Source: Desulfobulbaceae bacterium | Lineage (GTDB): Bacteria; Desulfobacterota; Desulfobulbia; Desulfobulbales; Desulfocapsaceae | Assembly: GCA_024636345.1 (NCBI GenBank) | Contig: JAGXHG010000032.1 | Coordinates: 62,001 to 126,000, forward strand | DNA length: 64,000 nucleotides | Direction: 5' to 3' | Translations under genes and position numbers: made by a program | In this document: positions 1 to 10,339 of the stretch, in pieces | Layout of the letters: every line of letters begins with the position of its first letter | Position numbering within the stretch: position 1 is the stretch's first letter | Notes under the pieces: model-generated | Told to the model about the DNA's origin: nothing | What the model saw: only the letters and a program-made list of their open reading frames with translations | Databases searched by the model: none

Positions 1-1210
1 TCAACATGGTCTTCTGCAGCTTGATTCCCTTGCCGATCCCAGGCACCTTGTTCAGCATCTCAATCTCCACCCCCTCATCTGGCTGAAGACGAATCACCAG
101 CTTGTTGGGTGGCAGATCCCTGTAACTATCTTTGAAGATGTTATGAGGCAATTGTTTGAAAAAGATAACGACCTCTGAACGTTTGGTGGTCATCCGTTTT
201 CCGGTTCGCAGATAAAAAGGGACGCCTGCCCAGCGCCAGTTATCGATATCCACCTTAATGGCCACAAAGCTTTCAGTAGTGGATCTGGGATTCCCGCCCT
301 CTTCCTGCAGATAGCCGACAACCGGATTACCTTTGATAAAACCGCCAGCATACTGGCCGCGCACAGTTTTATCGTCCACATTGTCAACGGTAATTGGACG
401 CAGGGCCTTGAGCACCTTAAGTTTCTCGTTGCGGATGGAGTCTCCATCCATATTCGCCGGCGGCTCCATGGCCACCAAAGTGAGGATCTGTATTAAATGA
501 TTCTGCACCATATCCCGCAACTGGCCGGATTTATCGAAATAGCCCCACCGCCCCTCAATGCCGACCTCTTCCGCCACGGTGATCTGGACATGGTCAATAG
601 TATCATGGTCCCAATTGGTAGTGAAAATGGAGTTGGCAAAACGCAGGGCCAGCAGATTCATGACTGTTTCCTTGCCCAGATAGTGATCAATCCGATAAAC
701 TTGACTCTCAGCAAAGACTCTGGCCACCACATCATTGATCTCCTGGGACGAGGCCAGATCCCGGCCAATCGGTTTTTCGAGTACCACCCTGGTTTCCGGC
801 ATGATAATGCCGGCGTGATCAAGCCCTTGGCAGATATCCTCATAGAGATTGGGAGCAACGGAAAAATAATTGACCAGCACCCGCCTGCCCTGATCGGTTG
901 CTGCCAGCAGCTTTTTATAATCCTCGGGTTGGTCAATATTAATCAGGACATAACTCAGACGGGCCAGCAGACGCTCCACCACCTCTTCATCTAGACCATT
1001 TTTAACAAAGATTTCAAGCGCCACCCGCATTTTCCCGACAAAATCAACATGACTGAGATCATGGCGGGCAATACCAATAATCCGGGTTTCCGGATGCAGC
1101 AATCCCTCTCGATCCAACTGGTAGAGTGAAGGGATGAGTTTGCGACGGGACAGATCACCAAGAACTCCAAAAATGGCAAAGTCACACGCTATATTCTTCT
1201 GTTCCGGCAT
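1..1210 (-). CDS. zwf: glucose-6-phosphate 1-dehydrogenase, C-terminus beyond the window edge
   Basis: Minus-strand reading from ATG at 1210 gives MPEQKNIACDFAIFGVLGDLSRRKLIPSLYQLDREGLLHPETRIIG...RIDHYLGKETVMNLLALRFAN...; open to position 1, so absent from the ORF track. Confidence 0.93.
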   Translation of the reverse strand, partial: MPEQKNIACDFAIFGVLGDLSRRKLIPSLYQLDREGLLHPETRIIGIARHDLSHVDFVGKMRVALEIFVKNGLDEEVVERLLARLSYVLINIDQPEDYKKLLAATDQGRRVLVNYFSVAPNLYEDICQGLDHAGIIMPETRVVLEKPIGRDLASSQEINDVVARVFAESQVYRIDHYLGKETVMNLLALRFANSIFTTNWDHDTIDHVQITVAEEVGIEGRWGYFDKSGQLRDMVQNHLIQILTLVAMEPPANMDGDSIRNEKLKVLKALRPITVDNVDDKTVRGQYAGGFIKGNPVVGYLQEEGGNPRSTTESFVAIKVDIDNWRWAGVPFYLRTGKRMTTKRSEVVIFFKQLPHNIFKDSYRDLPPNKLVIRLQPDEGVEIEMLNKVPGIGKGIKLQKTML

Positions 1211-1329
1211 ACTGCGACCTCTCTTAGCTATGATTAAATGACTGCTCAACAAAAGACACTTAATCCTATCAGTGCTCTCCCTTGAATGCAACTATTCGCA
1301 CACTTTTAGTGCAAGATACCTTTACAATC

Positions 1330-1857
1330 TGGAGACAAGCTGCTGAATGCCTTGCTGGCCGGTTTCATTCTGGAGGGCAGGAACCAATACTTTGCTTACG
1401 ATCATCCGGGCCGCTAGGTGGTACAAATGTCCTCTCAGTGATGCTCCTCCAGAGATTGTCCATCAATATTGGCAATACCATTTTGACTGTGAACGCCATG
1501 GTTTTAGTTTTGCTATCAATATATTATTGAAGCAGTACGTTATACTCTTATAGTTCTTTTTGTCAGTTTGAAGGTTATTCATCTCGTGGTCACTGGACTC
1601 AGCCAGAAGGACGGCCGTCTTTATCATTTCCTCAGAATGGGAAATTATATCACAAGAGATTTAAAAAGATATATGACGTGGAGTCACTATTATCAATAGG
1701 TGTGAAACGGGATATGCCAGTAATGAGGAGCATATTTAGTATGCCGTGGTTCCGCTAACCGAGGTTGGCCACCTTAAAAGATTCGTGCAAGAGATTGATC
1801 CTGCTGCTTTTGTGGTAGTAAATGACACGTTGGAGGTAGGAATTTACAAGATCTAGA
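1330..1857 (+). pseudogene. decayed YitT/DUF2179-family membrane protein
   Basis: Fragments in shifting frames: SGPLGGTNVLSVMLLQRLSINIGNTILTVNAMVLV; EAVRYTLIVLFVSLKVIHLVVTGLSQKDGRLYHFL; VVPLTEVGHLKRFVQEIDPAAFVVVNDTLEVGIYKI*. Confidence 0.6.
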
Positions 1858-1960
1858 ACTAGCCACACTGGCAATAGGTACCTTGGAAAACATTAAGCAT
1901 GTGTACAATATTACATCATAAAATAACAATAATTATCACTAGCTATAGACAAGTTAATCC

Positions 1961-2425
1961 CTAAAAACCCCACACCAGTGACTTTTTGATCCACCCTTCC
2001 AGCCCTGATTCATGCTTTACCTTGTACCACCCTTTTTTCTCTTTCTCTTTTGCAATGACGACGCCGTAATAAGCCTGACCTACGATATCGTATTTCAGTC
2101 CAGGGCCACTGCGTATGTTGATTTTTTTATTTTTCCCTTTGTTCGCTGTAACAATTATGTGAGATTCCTTGTTAAGCAATGAAGAGTATATCCAGCCGCG
2201 GTCCTTTTCAAAGTCTTGAACCTTTACCCATTTTCCTTTTCGGGAGATAATCTTTACCGGAAAGCCATCATCATACACCCACTTCACACTATATTTTTCA
2301 CCTGGTCCTGCCCGCAGATTAACCTTGTCACCACTAATGCTTCTCATTTCCGCAAATGCGGATGGAGATAAAGCGAGAAAGAGAATGCTTGCCGCGAGAC
2401 AAATAGCTTTTATTTTTGTTAACAT
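1961..2425 (-). CDS. exported protein with two bacterial SH3-like domains
   Basis: Signal peptide; VNLRAGPGEKYSVKW and INIRSGPGLKYDIVG repeats. Confidence 0.85.
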   Translation of the reverse strand: MLTKIKAICLAASILFLALSPSAFAEMRSISGDKVNLRAGPGEKYSVKWVYDDGFPVKIISRKGKWVKVQDFEKDRGWIYSSLLNKESHIIVTANKGKNKKINIRSGPGLKYDIVGQAYYGVVIAKEKEKKGWYKVKHESGLEGWIKKSLVWGF

Positions 2426-2740
2426 TCTTATGTTACCTCAAAAAAAATCATAGAACATTTTTCATATTTATTTATGTGACTCTTAAGAATTCTCAGCTCA
2501 ATTTTCTGAATAACCCCACAGGCACGGGAAGAATCAGTGAAATCAGTCTCCTGATCAGGACCCAGTGTCAATCACGCCGAGAACAGCACGACCACAACAC
2601 ACGTGGTTGAAAATTGTTAAGGGCCATGATTCAATATAATGCCCCTTCATTCTGCAGATCTTGCCATTCGGCCATTGACCGGCGACGAGGCGACTCCCTG
2701 ATGATCCGGAAGTCGTCCCGTCGCGGTAAAAGGTAAAGAA

Positions 2741-2893
2741 TCAACAGCCCTCGATGGCCGGGGCCTTTTTTACGGCCTGGTCAGCAACGGGTACAGTGTC
2801 CGATGCCGGAGTGTCGGTTTGTTTTGCCTCCTGAGCGCAGCCCCACAGCATCAGGCCAGCAACTATTGCAATAAGACAGAGTTTCTTGTTCAT
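2741..2893 (-). CDS. 50-aa lipoprotein related to the cytochrome lipoprotein at 5487-6164
   Basis: MNKKLCLIAIVAGLMLWGCAQEAKQTDTPASDTVPVADQAVKKAPAIEGC*; lipobox LMLWGC; not in ORF track because of length. Confidence 0.6.
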   Translation of the reverse strand: MNKKLCLIAIVAGLMLWGCAQEAKQTDTPASDTVPVADQAVKKAPAIEGC

Positions 2894-3006
2894 GGTTTTC
2901 TCCTTTAGTAATAGGAATGGAAAGGGGACGGGAATACATTTTCTTTCATCCCGCCAGAGTACTCAGAACCTTTTTTAAAAACTACCTCTGTGGCCGATCT
3001 GCCTCT

Positions 3007-3978
3007 TCACGATCTCGATTCCTTGCCTACCGAGGTACGAAAATTAGACAGGCCTGCAGAGAGGTTTCTCGGATAGAGTGTAGCATAAGGGCGCACCCGA
3101 TTGGCCACCAGCGTGCGTACCAGAGACTTTATGATTCCTGGACTGTCGTTCACGCCGGCCAGTAGCACCGCCTGATTCCCCAGGGAAATACCGGCATCAG
3201 CCAGAAGACGCAGCGCCCGCCTGGAGGAGGTGGTAATCTCCCGCGGGTGATTAAAGTGTGTATTGATCCAGACAGGGTGGTGTTTTTTCAACATCTTCAC
3301 CAACTCGGGGGTAATGCGGCAGGGAAGCACAACCGGCATGCGGGTACCGATGCGGATAACCTGCACATGCTCAATCTGGCGCAACTCAGTGAGGATCCAG
3401 TGCAGGTACTTGTCCGAAAGCATCAATGGGTCTCCCCCGGAAAGCTCGACATCCAGGACTCCCGGCCTATTGCGGATGTATTCCAGCCCTTTGTGAATGT
3501 CATTGCTGGCGGGGACGGTGTCGGTATCACTCGTCTTGGGCTTTCGGGTGCAGTGACGGCAGGACATGGAACAGATGTTGCTCACATGAAAAAGGACCCG
3601 GTCCGGATCTAGATGGATGATCCCCGGAACCGGACTGCCCTTGTCCTCACACTGCAGCTCAGCCATATCGAACTTTTCTATTTCCAGCTCCTGGGAAGAG
3701 GGGAAGGCCTGTTTGAAAACCGGGTCGTTGCCGTAATCTTCGGCAGCAATCAGGGAAAGGTAGTAAGGGGTAATCGAGAGGGGAAACGTATCAAGGGCCT
3801 GCTTCACTTTTTGCCGTTTGTCTTCTTCGAGCTGGATCCCCAAGATGGATTCCACCATCGAAATTTTTTTGATCGCGTGTTTTAACTGCCAGCGCCAGTC
3901 TCTCCAGTGGGCAAGATCGACGTTTTTGTTGGTAATTTTTTTGGCTATGTTTTGCTGGTTGGCTGTATAGATGGTCAT
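3007..3978 (-). pseudogene. KamA-family (lysine 2,3-aminomutase-like) radical SAM protein, apparent C-terminal frameshift/truncation
   Basis: [11 protein letters not shown] radical SAM motif, [25 protein letters not shown]; ends [11 protein letters not shown] while the other frame continues [14 protein letters not shown]. Confidence 0.7.
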
Positions 3979-4287
3979 GAAACTCCTTTGTGGGTAAGCG
4001 TTTGTCCATAGACAAACGCTTACATGTCTTGAGCAGCGCTTTCTCTCAACATTCAGGGACGATGCTCCTCCCCCTGCCGGTCAGGTTCTTGCCAACATCT
4101 CCAGCGGGACCGTTTTCTTGTTTTGCTCCCCCTGACGTTGCTAAGAACGCTTTATTGTGGCTTGTAACCATATAGCCCTGAGCGTTATCGATCGGAACAG
4201 AATCCGAGCCGGTTCTGCTCCGCTTATAATAACAAGCCTCTATCGAGGGGTGGACCGGGAATGGAGCAGAGAGACTTGATGCAGCGG

Positions 4288-4890
4288 TCAGAAGGCTTCG
4301 GAAGGGGTGGTACCGTTGCCGGTCCGAGGCGAGATGGGGCCGATCTCAAGAACCGGAGATGCTTCAATCTTTCGGGCCTCCATCATGTCCACTATCTTTT
4401 CCAAGGCCAGGGTAATGGAAACGTGTTCCAGCTCAGGAAGGGTTTTTAAGGACTCGGCGAGGGTTTCCTGCAGAGGGGAGGGGGCCCTGGCGATCAGCGT
4501 TTCACCTCCCTCTGTCACACAGACCTGTACCTGGCGCCGGTCCTTGCTGCCCCGCTGTCGGACCGCCAGCCCCTTGTCTGCCAGGCGGTCAACTATTCCC
4601 ACAATCGTACTAGGGCTCAGGTAGACCCTGCTGGCCAACTGGGTAATTGTCAATGGCCCGCCCTTGGCAAGAGCCAGCAAACAAGCCAACTGCGGCCCGG
4701 TTATCTCGTACCCTTGAACCAATTTATGAGAATGGATTTCGACAGCCCGGATGATGCGCCGAATGGATTGAAGAATACGCAGTTCATAGCTGTTCTTCGG
4801 AACCAGTGGAGTGAATCCAGGCCCTAACAGAATCTCTCCGCCCCCTTCTGCAACAGATCTTTCGTCTTTTTCCGGTAATAAATTGTTCAT
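4288..4890 (-). CDS. MarR-family transcriptional regulator
   Basis: LACLLALAKGGPLTITQLASRVYLSPSTIVGIVDRLADKGLAVRQRGSKDRRQVQVCVTEGG winged helix; start MNNLLPEKD with SD GGGAG. Confidence 0.88.
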   Translation of the reverse strand: MNNLLPEKDERSVAEGGGEILLGPGFTPLVPKNSYELRILQSIRRIIRAVEIHSHKLVQGYEITGPQLACLLALAKGGPLTITQLASRVYLSPSTIVGIVDRLADKGLAVRQRGSKDRRQVQVCVTEGGETLIARAPSPLQETLAESLKTLPELEHVSITLALEKIVDMMEARKIEASPVLEIGPISPRTGNGTTPSEAF

Positions 4891-5486
4891 CAACTCCCTG
4901 CCATTCTTGTTTCGATTCAAATAATTCGCACACGAACAATCAGAACACAAACAAACACCGTTGTCAAGCCGGTGTCAAGATCTGGGCAGAGAGCAAATAA
5001 ACTGTCTGGAGTTACAGCAGATAAGCCGAACAGAGTTATGTACAATAGAGTCGAAAGGCATAATTGGAGGAAGGGAAAGAAAATTTACAGGCTGATCGTT
5101 TGACGCAGGCGAAACCAACACTAGTCTACTCGGTACGGGCAAACGCACTATTCTCCGCTGAAGAAGAGGGGTTGGATGCTTAGGGGGAGATCGGGGTGTG
5201 CCATAGCAGGGTTCAGGGGACACCATAGCTAAGTACCTCTAAATTCCATGCATTCTTCTGCCATGACCATTTTCCTATTTTCTCTAAAGAGTACGGAGAG
5301 ATCATTATCTCCTCCCCGTACTTCCTCTTCTAAAAACAAAAGCCGCACAACCCTCCTGGAAAAAGAGGTCTTTAATGATGAGTTCAAGAACCGCTCACTG
5401 CGGAGAATGGTCCGCTTCTCTCATTAAGAAGGAATCAGTTCAGAGGGCGACCCTGAAGTCCCCCCATCGCAGAAACAAGGACAGAA

Positions 5487-6164
5487 TCAACAGCCCTCGA
5501 CAGCCTTGACCTTTTTCTGATGGCACTTGGTGCAGCTGGTGGGACCAGCCTTTTTTTCCTTATGACAGCCCTGGCAGAGGGCGTGGGCCTTCTTTTTTCC
5601 CAACTCGTACGGACCAGGCTGCTGGTCGCCATGACAGACAACACAGCCAAAAGCCTCAGCATGTTTCTTGTGCAGCAAAACAACCTTGCCATTCTTGTTA
5701 TCAATAACAACGCTTTCCACCTTAGTTGTAACCGCCTGTCCGCTCACCTCCACCACGGACGCGGTTTGTTGCTCCATCTTCTCGGCGACCTCAACCTTTT
5801 CTTCCTGAACTGCCACTGCAGCCTGATGTTCAGCATTTATTTCAATCTTTTTTTCAACCGCTTCAACTACCTCTTTGGCCGCATCTGAAACCGCATCGGC
5901 CGCCTCTGCGACCTTCTCTTCCTCCACAGTGATTGCTTTTTCAACCACTGCATCCGCCGCGTTAATCGCTTCTGCAGCCTTCTGGGTCGTTTCTTCAAGT
6001 TTTTCTTTAGCCGCCTCGGTCTCTCCTACAGCCTTATCCATGGCCTGCTGCTCGGTAGTGGGTATCGTTTCCGACACCGGAGCCTCGGCTTTTTTTTCAT
6101 CCGAGGTGCAGCCCCACAACATCAGGACAGCCATCATCGCAATAACACTAAATTTCAGTTTCAT
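5487..6164 (-). CDS. lipoprotein with helical spacer and three c-type heme sites (cytochrome c3/c7-like)
   Basis: MKLKFSVIAMMAVLMLWGC lipobox; CVVCH, CQGCH, CTKCH; Ala/Glu/Val-rich central helix. Confidence 0.82.
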   Translation of the reverse strand: MKLKFSVIAMMAVLMLWGCTSDEKKAEAPVSETIPTTEQQAMDKAVGETEAAKEKLEETTQKAAEAINAADAVVEKAITVEEEKVAEAADAVSDAAKEVVEAVEKKIEINAEHQAAVAVQEEKVEVAEKMEQQTASVVEVSGQAVTTKVESVVIDNKNGKVVLLHKKHAEAFGCVVCHGDQQPGPYELGKKKAHALCQGCHKEKKAGPTSCTKCHQKKVKAVEGC

Positions 6165-6261
6165 AGTTTTTTTACTTGGACGTTGGAAGTAAAAAGGAGA
6201 CGGATTCAATCAGCGCCTCCCACTGCATACCATCTTTTTTAGCAGATCGGAGCCTACTCTT

Positions 6262-6417
6262 TTACCGCATATGAAAACCACTCCCTCCAAACAATCCAAT
6301 CAATCCGATAATGATCAAATATATGGCAACGATGTAGTTCAACAGACGCGGAGCAACCAGAATAAGAATACCGGCGATCAGTGATACCAGAGGGGCAAGG
6401 CTTAAATTCATGTTCAT
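6262..6417 (-). CDS. 51-aa membrane protein, DUF3096-like
   Basis: MNMNLSLAPLVSLIAGILILVAPRLLNYIVAIYLIIIGLIGLFGGSGFHMR*; read directly from sequence. Confidence 0.7.
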   Translation of the reverse strand: MNMNLSLAPLVSLIAGILILVAPRLLNYIVAIYLIIIGLIGLFGGSGFHMR

Positions 6418-6574
6418 GTTTTTATCTCCTTGGTCATTAGCTGTTTAGTTTTCGTTCGAAAGAGTATGGGGTCTACCGCACGTATTGGGTGTGCCAAGGG
6501 TATAGTAGTTCCTAATTTCCGGCAAGGTAGAAAAGACAGGCCAGAACTCATCCGGCCTGTCACGACCCAGCCTC

Positions 6575-7042
6575 TTACTTGACCATATAGTCAAAGAGGA
6601 ACTGCCGTTTTTCGCCGTTACCAAGCTTGGTACCCACCTCAAAAACGTACTTTCCCTTCTCACTTAAGGCCACATCAGCACCAAAACTTCCTTCCATAGC
6701 CATCATCTTTACCGCCTCCGTTTTTTTGCCGGTAGGATCGACGACCTTTACCGCAACCACCCCTGAGTCCAGGGCCTTGCCGGTGACGGTATCCGTAAAG
6801 GTGATCATGAGATGATTGGTCGTGCTCATGCCTGCCGCGGCCATGGCCTTACTGGTATCCAGCAGGTGGGCCATGGCCTTGACCCCGTCCACCGTTACTT
6901 CCGGCAGCATGATCTCATCGCCACCCATCTCCATGCCCCCCATATCCATACCGGCCATTGCTCCATGATCCGCTGCCTGAACTCCGACGGCCAAGACCAG
7001 AAAAAACAGGGCGCTTATCAGTTGCATCAGCTTCTTTTTCAT
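6575..7042 (-). CDS. exported Met-rich YtkA/FixH-like protein linked to metal efflux operon
   Basis: Signal peptide MKKKLMQLISALFFLVLAVGVQA; MAGMDMGGMEMGGDEIM; YtkA-like beta fold pattern. Confidence 0.7.
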   Translation of the reverse strand: MKKKLMQLISALFFLVLAVGVQAADHGAMAGMDMGGMEMGGDEIMLPEVTVDGVKAMAHLLDTSKAMAAAGMSTTNHLMITFTDTVTGKALDSGVVAVKVVDPTGKKTEAVKMMAMEGSFGADVALSEKGKYVFEVGTKLGNGEKRQFLFDYMVK

Positions 7043-7112
7043 TGTTTTTCTCCTCTTGAGATTATTTTGTAAAGAACGGATTATTCCGCATGAGAACAAA
7101 GTTTGTGCTGAG

Positions 7113-10100
7113 CTATGACCCTTCCACCTCGTCTGTGGCGGTGGCAATCATGCTTTTTTCCAGATTCCAGCCGCGCCAGAGAAAGAAGATGACCGGATAG
7201 ACCATCAGCTCCATGACACCGGAGGTCACCACCCCGCCTACCATGGGGGCAGCGATCCGCTTCATCACATCAGCGCCGGCACCATGGCTCCACATGATGG
7301 GAAGTAAACCGGCGATGATAACCGAGATGGTCATGATCTTGGGCCGGATGCGCTTGACCGCCCCATGATGGATGGCCTGGACCAGATCGCCCCGGGTGCG
7401 CATCCGGTCGGCATCTCCCCAAAGTTTGTGAGAGATATCGAGGTAGAGCAGCATCACCACCCCGGTCTCGGCATCAAGCCCAGCCAGGGCGATAATCCCG
7501 ACCCAAACCGCCACCGAGGTGTGGTAGCCGAGGAGATAGAGAAACCAGAAGGCGCCCACCAGGGAAAAGGGCACGGCCAGGAAGACGATGGCGGTTTTCA
7601 CCAGCGACTTGGTGTTTAAGTAGATGATCACGAAAATGAGCAGGATGGTCAGGGGGATGATCACTACCAGCCGCTCCTTGGCCGACTGCATGTATTCGAA
7701 CTGGCCGCTCCAGACGATGGAATAACCGGGGGGGAGCTTGATTTTGGCGGCCACCGCCGCCTGTGCCTGTTTCACATAGGTACCGATATCAATACCGGTA
7801 ATGTCCACATAGACCCAGGCGGTACGGCGGGCATTTTCGCTCTTGATAGCCGGCGGCCCCTTGTGCATGGTGATGGTGGCCACTTGGGAAATGGGAATAT
7901 GGGTGCCGTCACGCAGTGGTACCAGAATGCGGTGCAGGGCCGGCAGGTCGTTGCGATAGTCGCGCTGATAGCGGATGTTTACCGGATAGCGCTCCAACCC
8001 TTCAACCGTCTGGGTAATATTCAGGCCGCCAATGGCCGACTGGATGATGTCCTGCACCTCGCCGACCGTGAGACCATAACGGGCAGCGGCAGTGCGGTCC
8101 ACCGTAAAATCGAGATAGTTACCGCCCACTACCCTTTCAGAATAGGCACTCAGGGTACCGGGTAGGGTACCGATCAACGCCTCGATCTCCTCACCGATGC
8201 GGCTGAGCTCATTCAGATCGTTGCCCATGACCTTGATGCCCACCGGCGTCTTGATGCCGGTGGAGAGCATGTCGATTCGGGTCTTGATCGGCATGGTCCA
8301 GGCGTTAGTCAGACCGGGAAACTGGATGGCATTATTGAGCCGTTCAATGAGCTGTTCCGGCGTTATAACCTTTTGCTCAGGCCAAATCAGACGTAACGGC
8401 CGTTGCAGCCATTCCGGCCAGGGGCTGTAGAAGCGGCTGACCTTCACCTTGCGCCACTGCTCCTCTGGTTTAAGCATGATGGTTGTTTCCAGCATGGAAA
8501 GGGGGGCTGGATCGGTGGCGGTCTCTGCCCTGCCTATCTTCCCGAAGACGTGTTCAACCTCGGGAAAGGCCGCGATGATGCGGTCGGTCTGCTGCAGTAG
8601 TTCCTTGGCCTTGGTGATGGAGACCCCCGGCATGGTGGTGGGCATGTAGAGCAGGTCGCCTTCATAGAGGGGCGGCATAAACTCGGAACCCATCCGGCTG
8701 ATGGGCCAGGCAATGGAGGCGATCAGAAGCAGGGCCACCAGGATGGTACCTGTACGCCATTTGAGGACAAAATCAACCACCGGATGGTAGATCCGGATCA
8801 GCAGACGGTTGATAGGGTTGGCATGTTCCGGCTTGATGTTACCGCGGATGAACCAGCCCATAAGCACCGGCACCAGAGTGATGGAAAGCAGAGCGGCTGC
8901 ACCCATGGCATAGGTCTTGGTAAAGGCCAGGGGCTTGAAGAGTCGACCGGACTGCTCCTGCAGGGTGAAGACCGGCAGGAAGGAGACAGTGATGACCAGC
9001 AGGGAGTAGAAGAGGGTAGGGCCCACCTCTTTGGCCGAGTCCATGATAATCTCCCAGTGCGGCTTTTTCCCCCGGTCCCGCTCAAGATGTTTATGGGCAT
9101 TTTCAATCATGATGATGGCAGCGTCAATCATGGCCCCGATGGCGATGGCGATACCGCCCAGACTCATGATATTGGCGTTGATCCCCTGGGCATGCATGAC
9201 GATGAAGGCCATAAGAATCGCCACCGGCAGGGTGAGGATGGCGACAAAGGCACTGGGCAGATGAAAGAGAAAGAGCGCTGTCACCAGGGCGACCACGATA
9301 CTCTCCTCGAGGAGTTTTTCTTTTAAGTTATCCACCGCCCGCTCGATCAGGCCGGAGCGATCATAGACTGCCTTGACTCGGACGCCTTCGGGAAGCCCTG
9401 CCTGAAGCGATTCGAGTTTCTTCTTGACCTTCTCGATCACAGTCAGGGCATTTTCACCGTAACGCATTACGACAATACCGCCCACGGTCTCACCCTTGCC
9501 ATCGAGTTCCGTTGCCCCGCGCCGCAGTTCCGGCCCGATTCCTACCTCGGCCAGATCTTTGACCAGGATCGGGGTACCGGCACGGTCGGTGGAAACCACC
9601 ACCTGCTCAATGTCGGCCACCGACTTGATGTAACCCAGGCCCCGCACCATGAACTCGGTCTCGCCCATCTCCAGCAGGCGGCCGCCGACATCGTTATTGC
9701 TCTGTTGGATAGCGTGGCGGATCTGCGGAATAGTGACATGGTAGGCAAGCAAGCGGTTGGGATCCACCGCCACCTGGTACTGCTTCACATAGCCGCCGAT
9801 GCTCGCCACCTCGGAGACCCCTTCCACCGCCGCTAGCTCGTAGCGCAAGTACCAGTCCTGAATAGAGCGGAGCTGCTGCAGGTCATGATGGTCACTTTCC
9901 AGCACATATTCATAGACCCAGCCGACTCCGGTGGCGTCCGGCCCAAGACTTGGGGTGACCCCCTTCGGCAGCTTGCCGGAGGCATAGTTGAGATACTCAA
10001 GTACCCGGGACCGAGCCCAGTAGATGTCGGTGCCGTCGTCAAAGATCACATAGACAAAGGAAAAACCGAAAAAGGAGTAGCCCCGCACCACTTTAGCATG

Positions 10101-10331
10101 GGGGACAGCCAGCATCTGAGTGGTCAAGGGATAGGTGACCTGATCCTCCACCACCTGGGGTGCCTGCCCGGCATACTCTGTGAAGATGATCACCTGAACG
10201 TCCGAGAGATCCGGAATGGCGTCAATGGGCGTATTTTTCAGGGCATAGCCGCCGCCCACGATCAAAATGGCGGTGAGGAGAATGACCATGAATTTATTGT
10301 TGATGGACCACTCAATTATCTTGGTTAGCAT
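7113..10331 (-). CDS. cusA: CusA/CzcA heavy-metal efflux RND permease
   Basis: 1072 aa; MLTKIIEWSINNKFMVILLTAILIVGGGYALKNTPIDAIPDLSDVQVI; MSLGGIAIAIGAMIDAAIIMIENAHKHLE. Confidence 0.95.
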   Translation of the reverse strand: MLTKIIEWSINNKFMVILLTAILIVGGGYALKNTPIDAIPDLSDVQVIIFTEYAGQAPQVVEDQVTYPLTTQMLAVPHAKVVRGYSFFGFSFVYVIFDDGTDIYWARSRVLEYLNYASGKLPKGVTPSLGPDATGVGWVYEYVLESDHHDLQQLRSIQDWYLRYELAAVEGVSEVASIGGYVKQYQVAVDPNRLLAYHVTIPQIRHAIQQSNNDVGGRLLEMGETEFMVRGLGYIKSVADIEQVVVSTDRAGTPILVKDLAEVGIGPELRRGATELDGKGETVGGIVVMRYGENALTVIEKVKKKLESLQAGLPEGVRVKAVYDRSGLIERAVDNLKEKLLEESIVVALVTALFLFHLPSAFVAILTLPVAILMAFIVMHAQGINANIMSLGGIAIAIGAMIDAAIIMIENAHKHLERDRGKKPHWEIIMDSAKEVGPTLFYSLLVITVSFLPVFTLQEQSGRLFKPLAFTKTYAMGAAALLSITLVPVLMGWFIRGNIKPEHANPINRLLIRIYHPVVDFVLKWRTGTILVALLLIASIAWPISRMGSEFMPPLYEGDLLYMPTTMPGVSITKAKELLQQTDRIIAAFPEVEHVFGKIGRAETATDPAPLSMLETTIMLKPEEQWRKVKVSRFYSPWPEWLQRPLRLIWPEQKVITPEQLIERLNNAIQFPGLTNAWTMPIKTRIDMLSTGIKTPVGIKVMGNDLNELSRIGEEIEALIGTLPGTLSAYSERVVGGNYLDFTVDRTAAARYGLTVGEVQDIIQSAIGGLNITQTVEGLERYPVNIRYQRDYRNDLPALHRILVPLRDGTHIPISQVATITMHKGPPAIKSENARRTAWVYVDITGIDIGTYVKQAQAAVAAKIKLPPGYSIVWSGQFEYMQSAKERLVVIIPLTILLIFVIIYLNTKSLVKTAIVFLAVPFSLVGAFWFLYLLGYHTSVAVWVGIIALAGLDAETGVVMLLYLDISHKLWGDADRMRTRGDLVQAIHHGAVKRIRPKIMTISVIIAGLLPIMWSHGAGADVMKRIAAPMVGGVVTSGVMELMVYPVIFFLWRGWNLEKSMIATATDEVEGS

Positions 10332-10339
10332 GGGCGCGC

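Noticed and set aside
8784-9326. 180-aa His/Asp/Gly-rich plus-strand ORF
   Set aside because: Antisense to cusA; the skewed composition is a shadow-frame artefact
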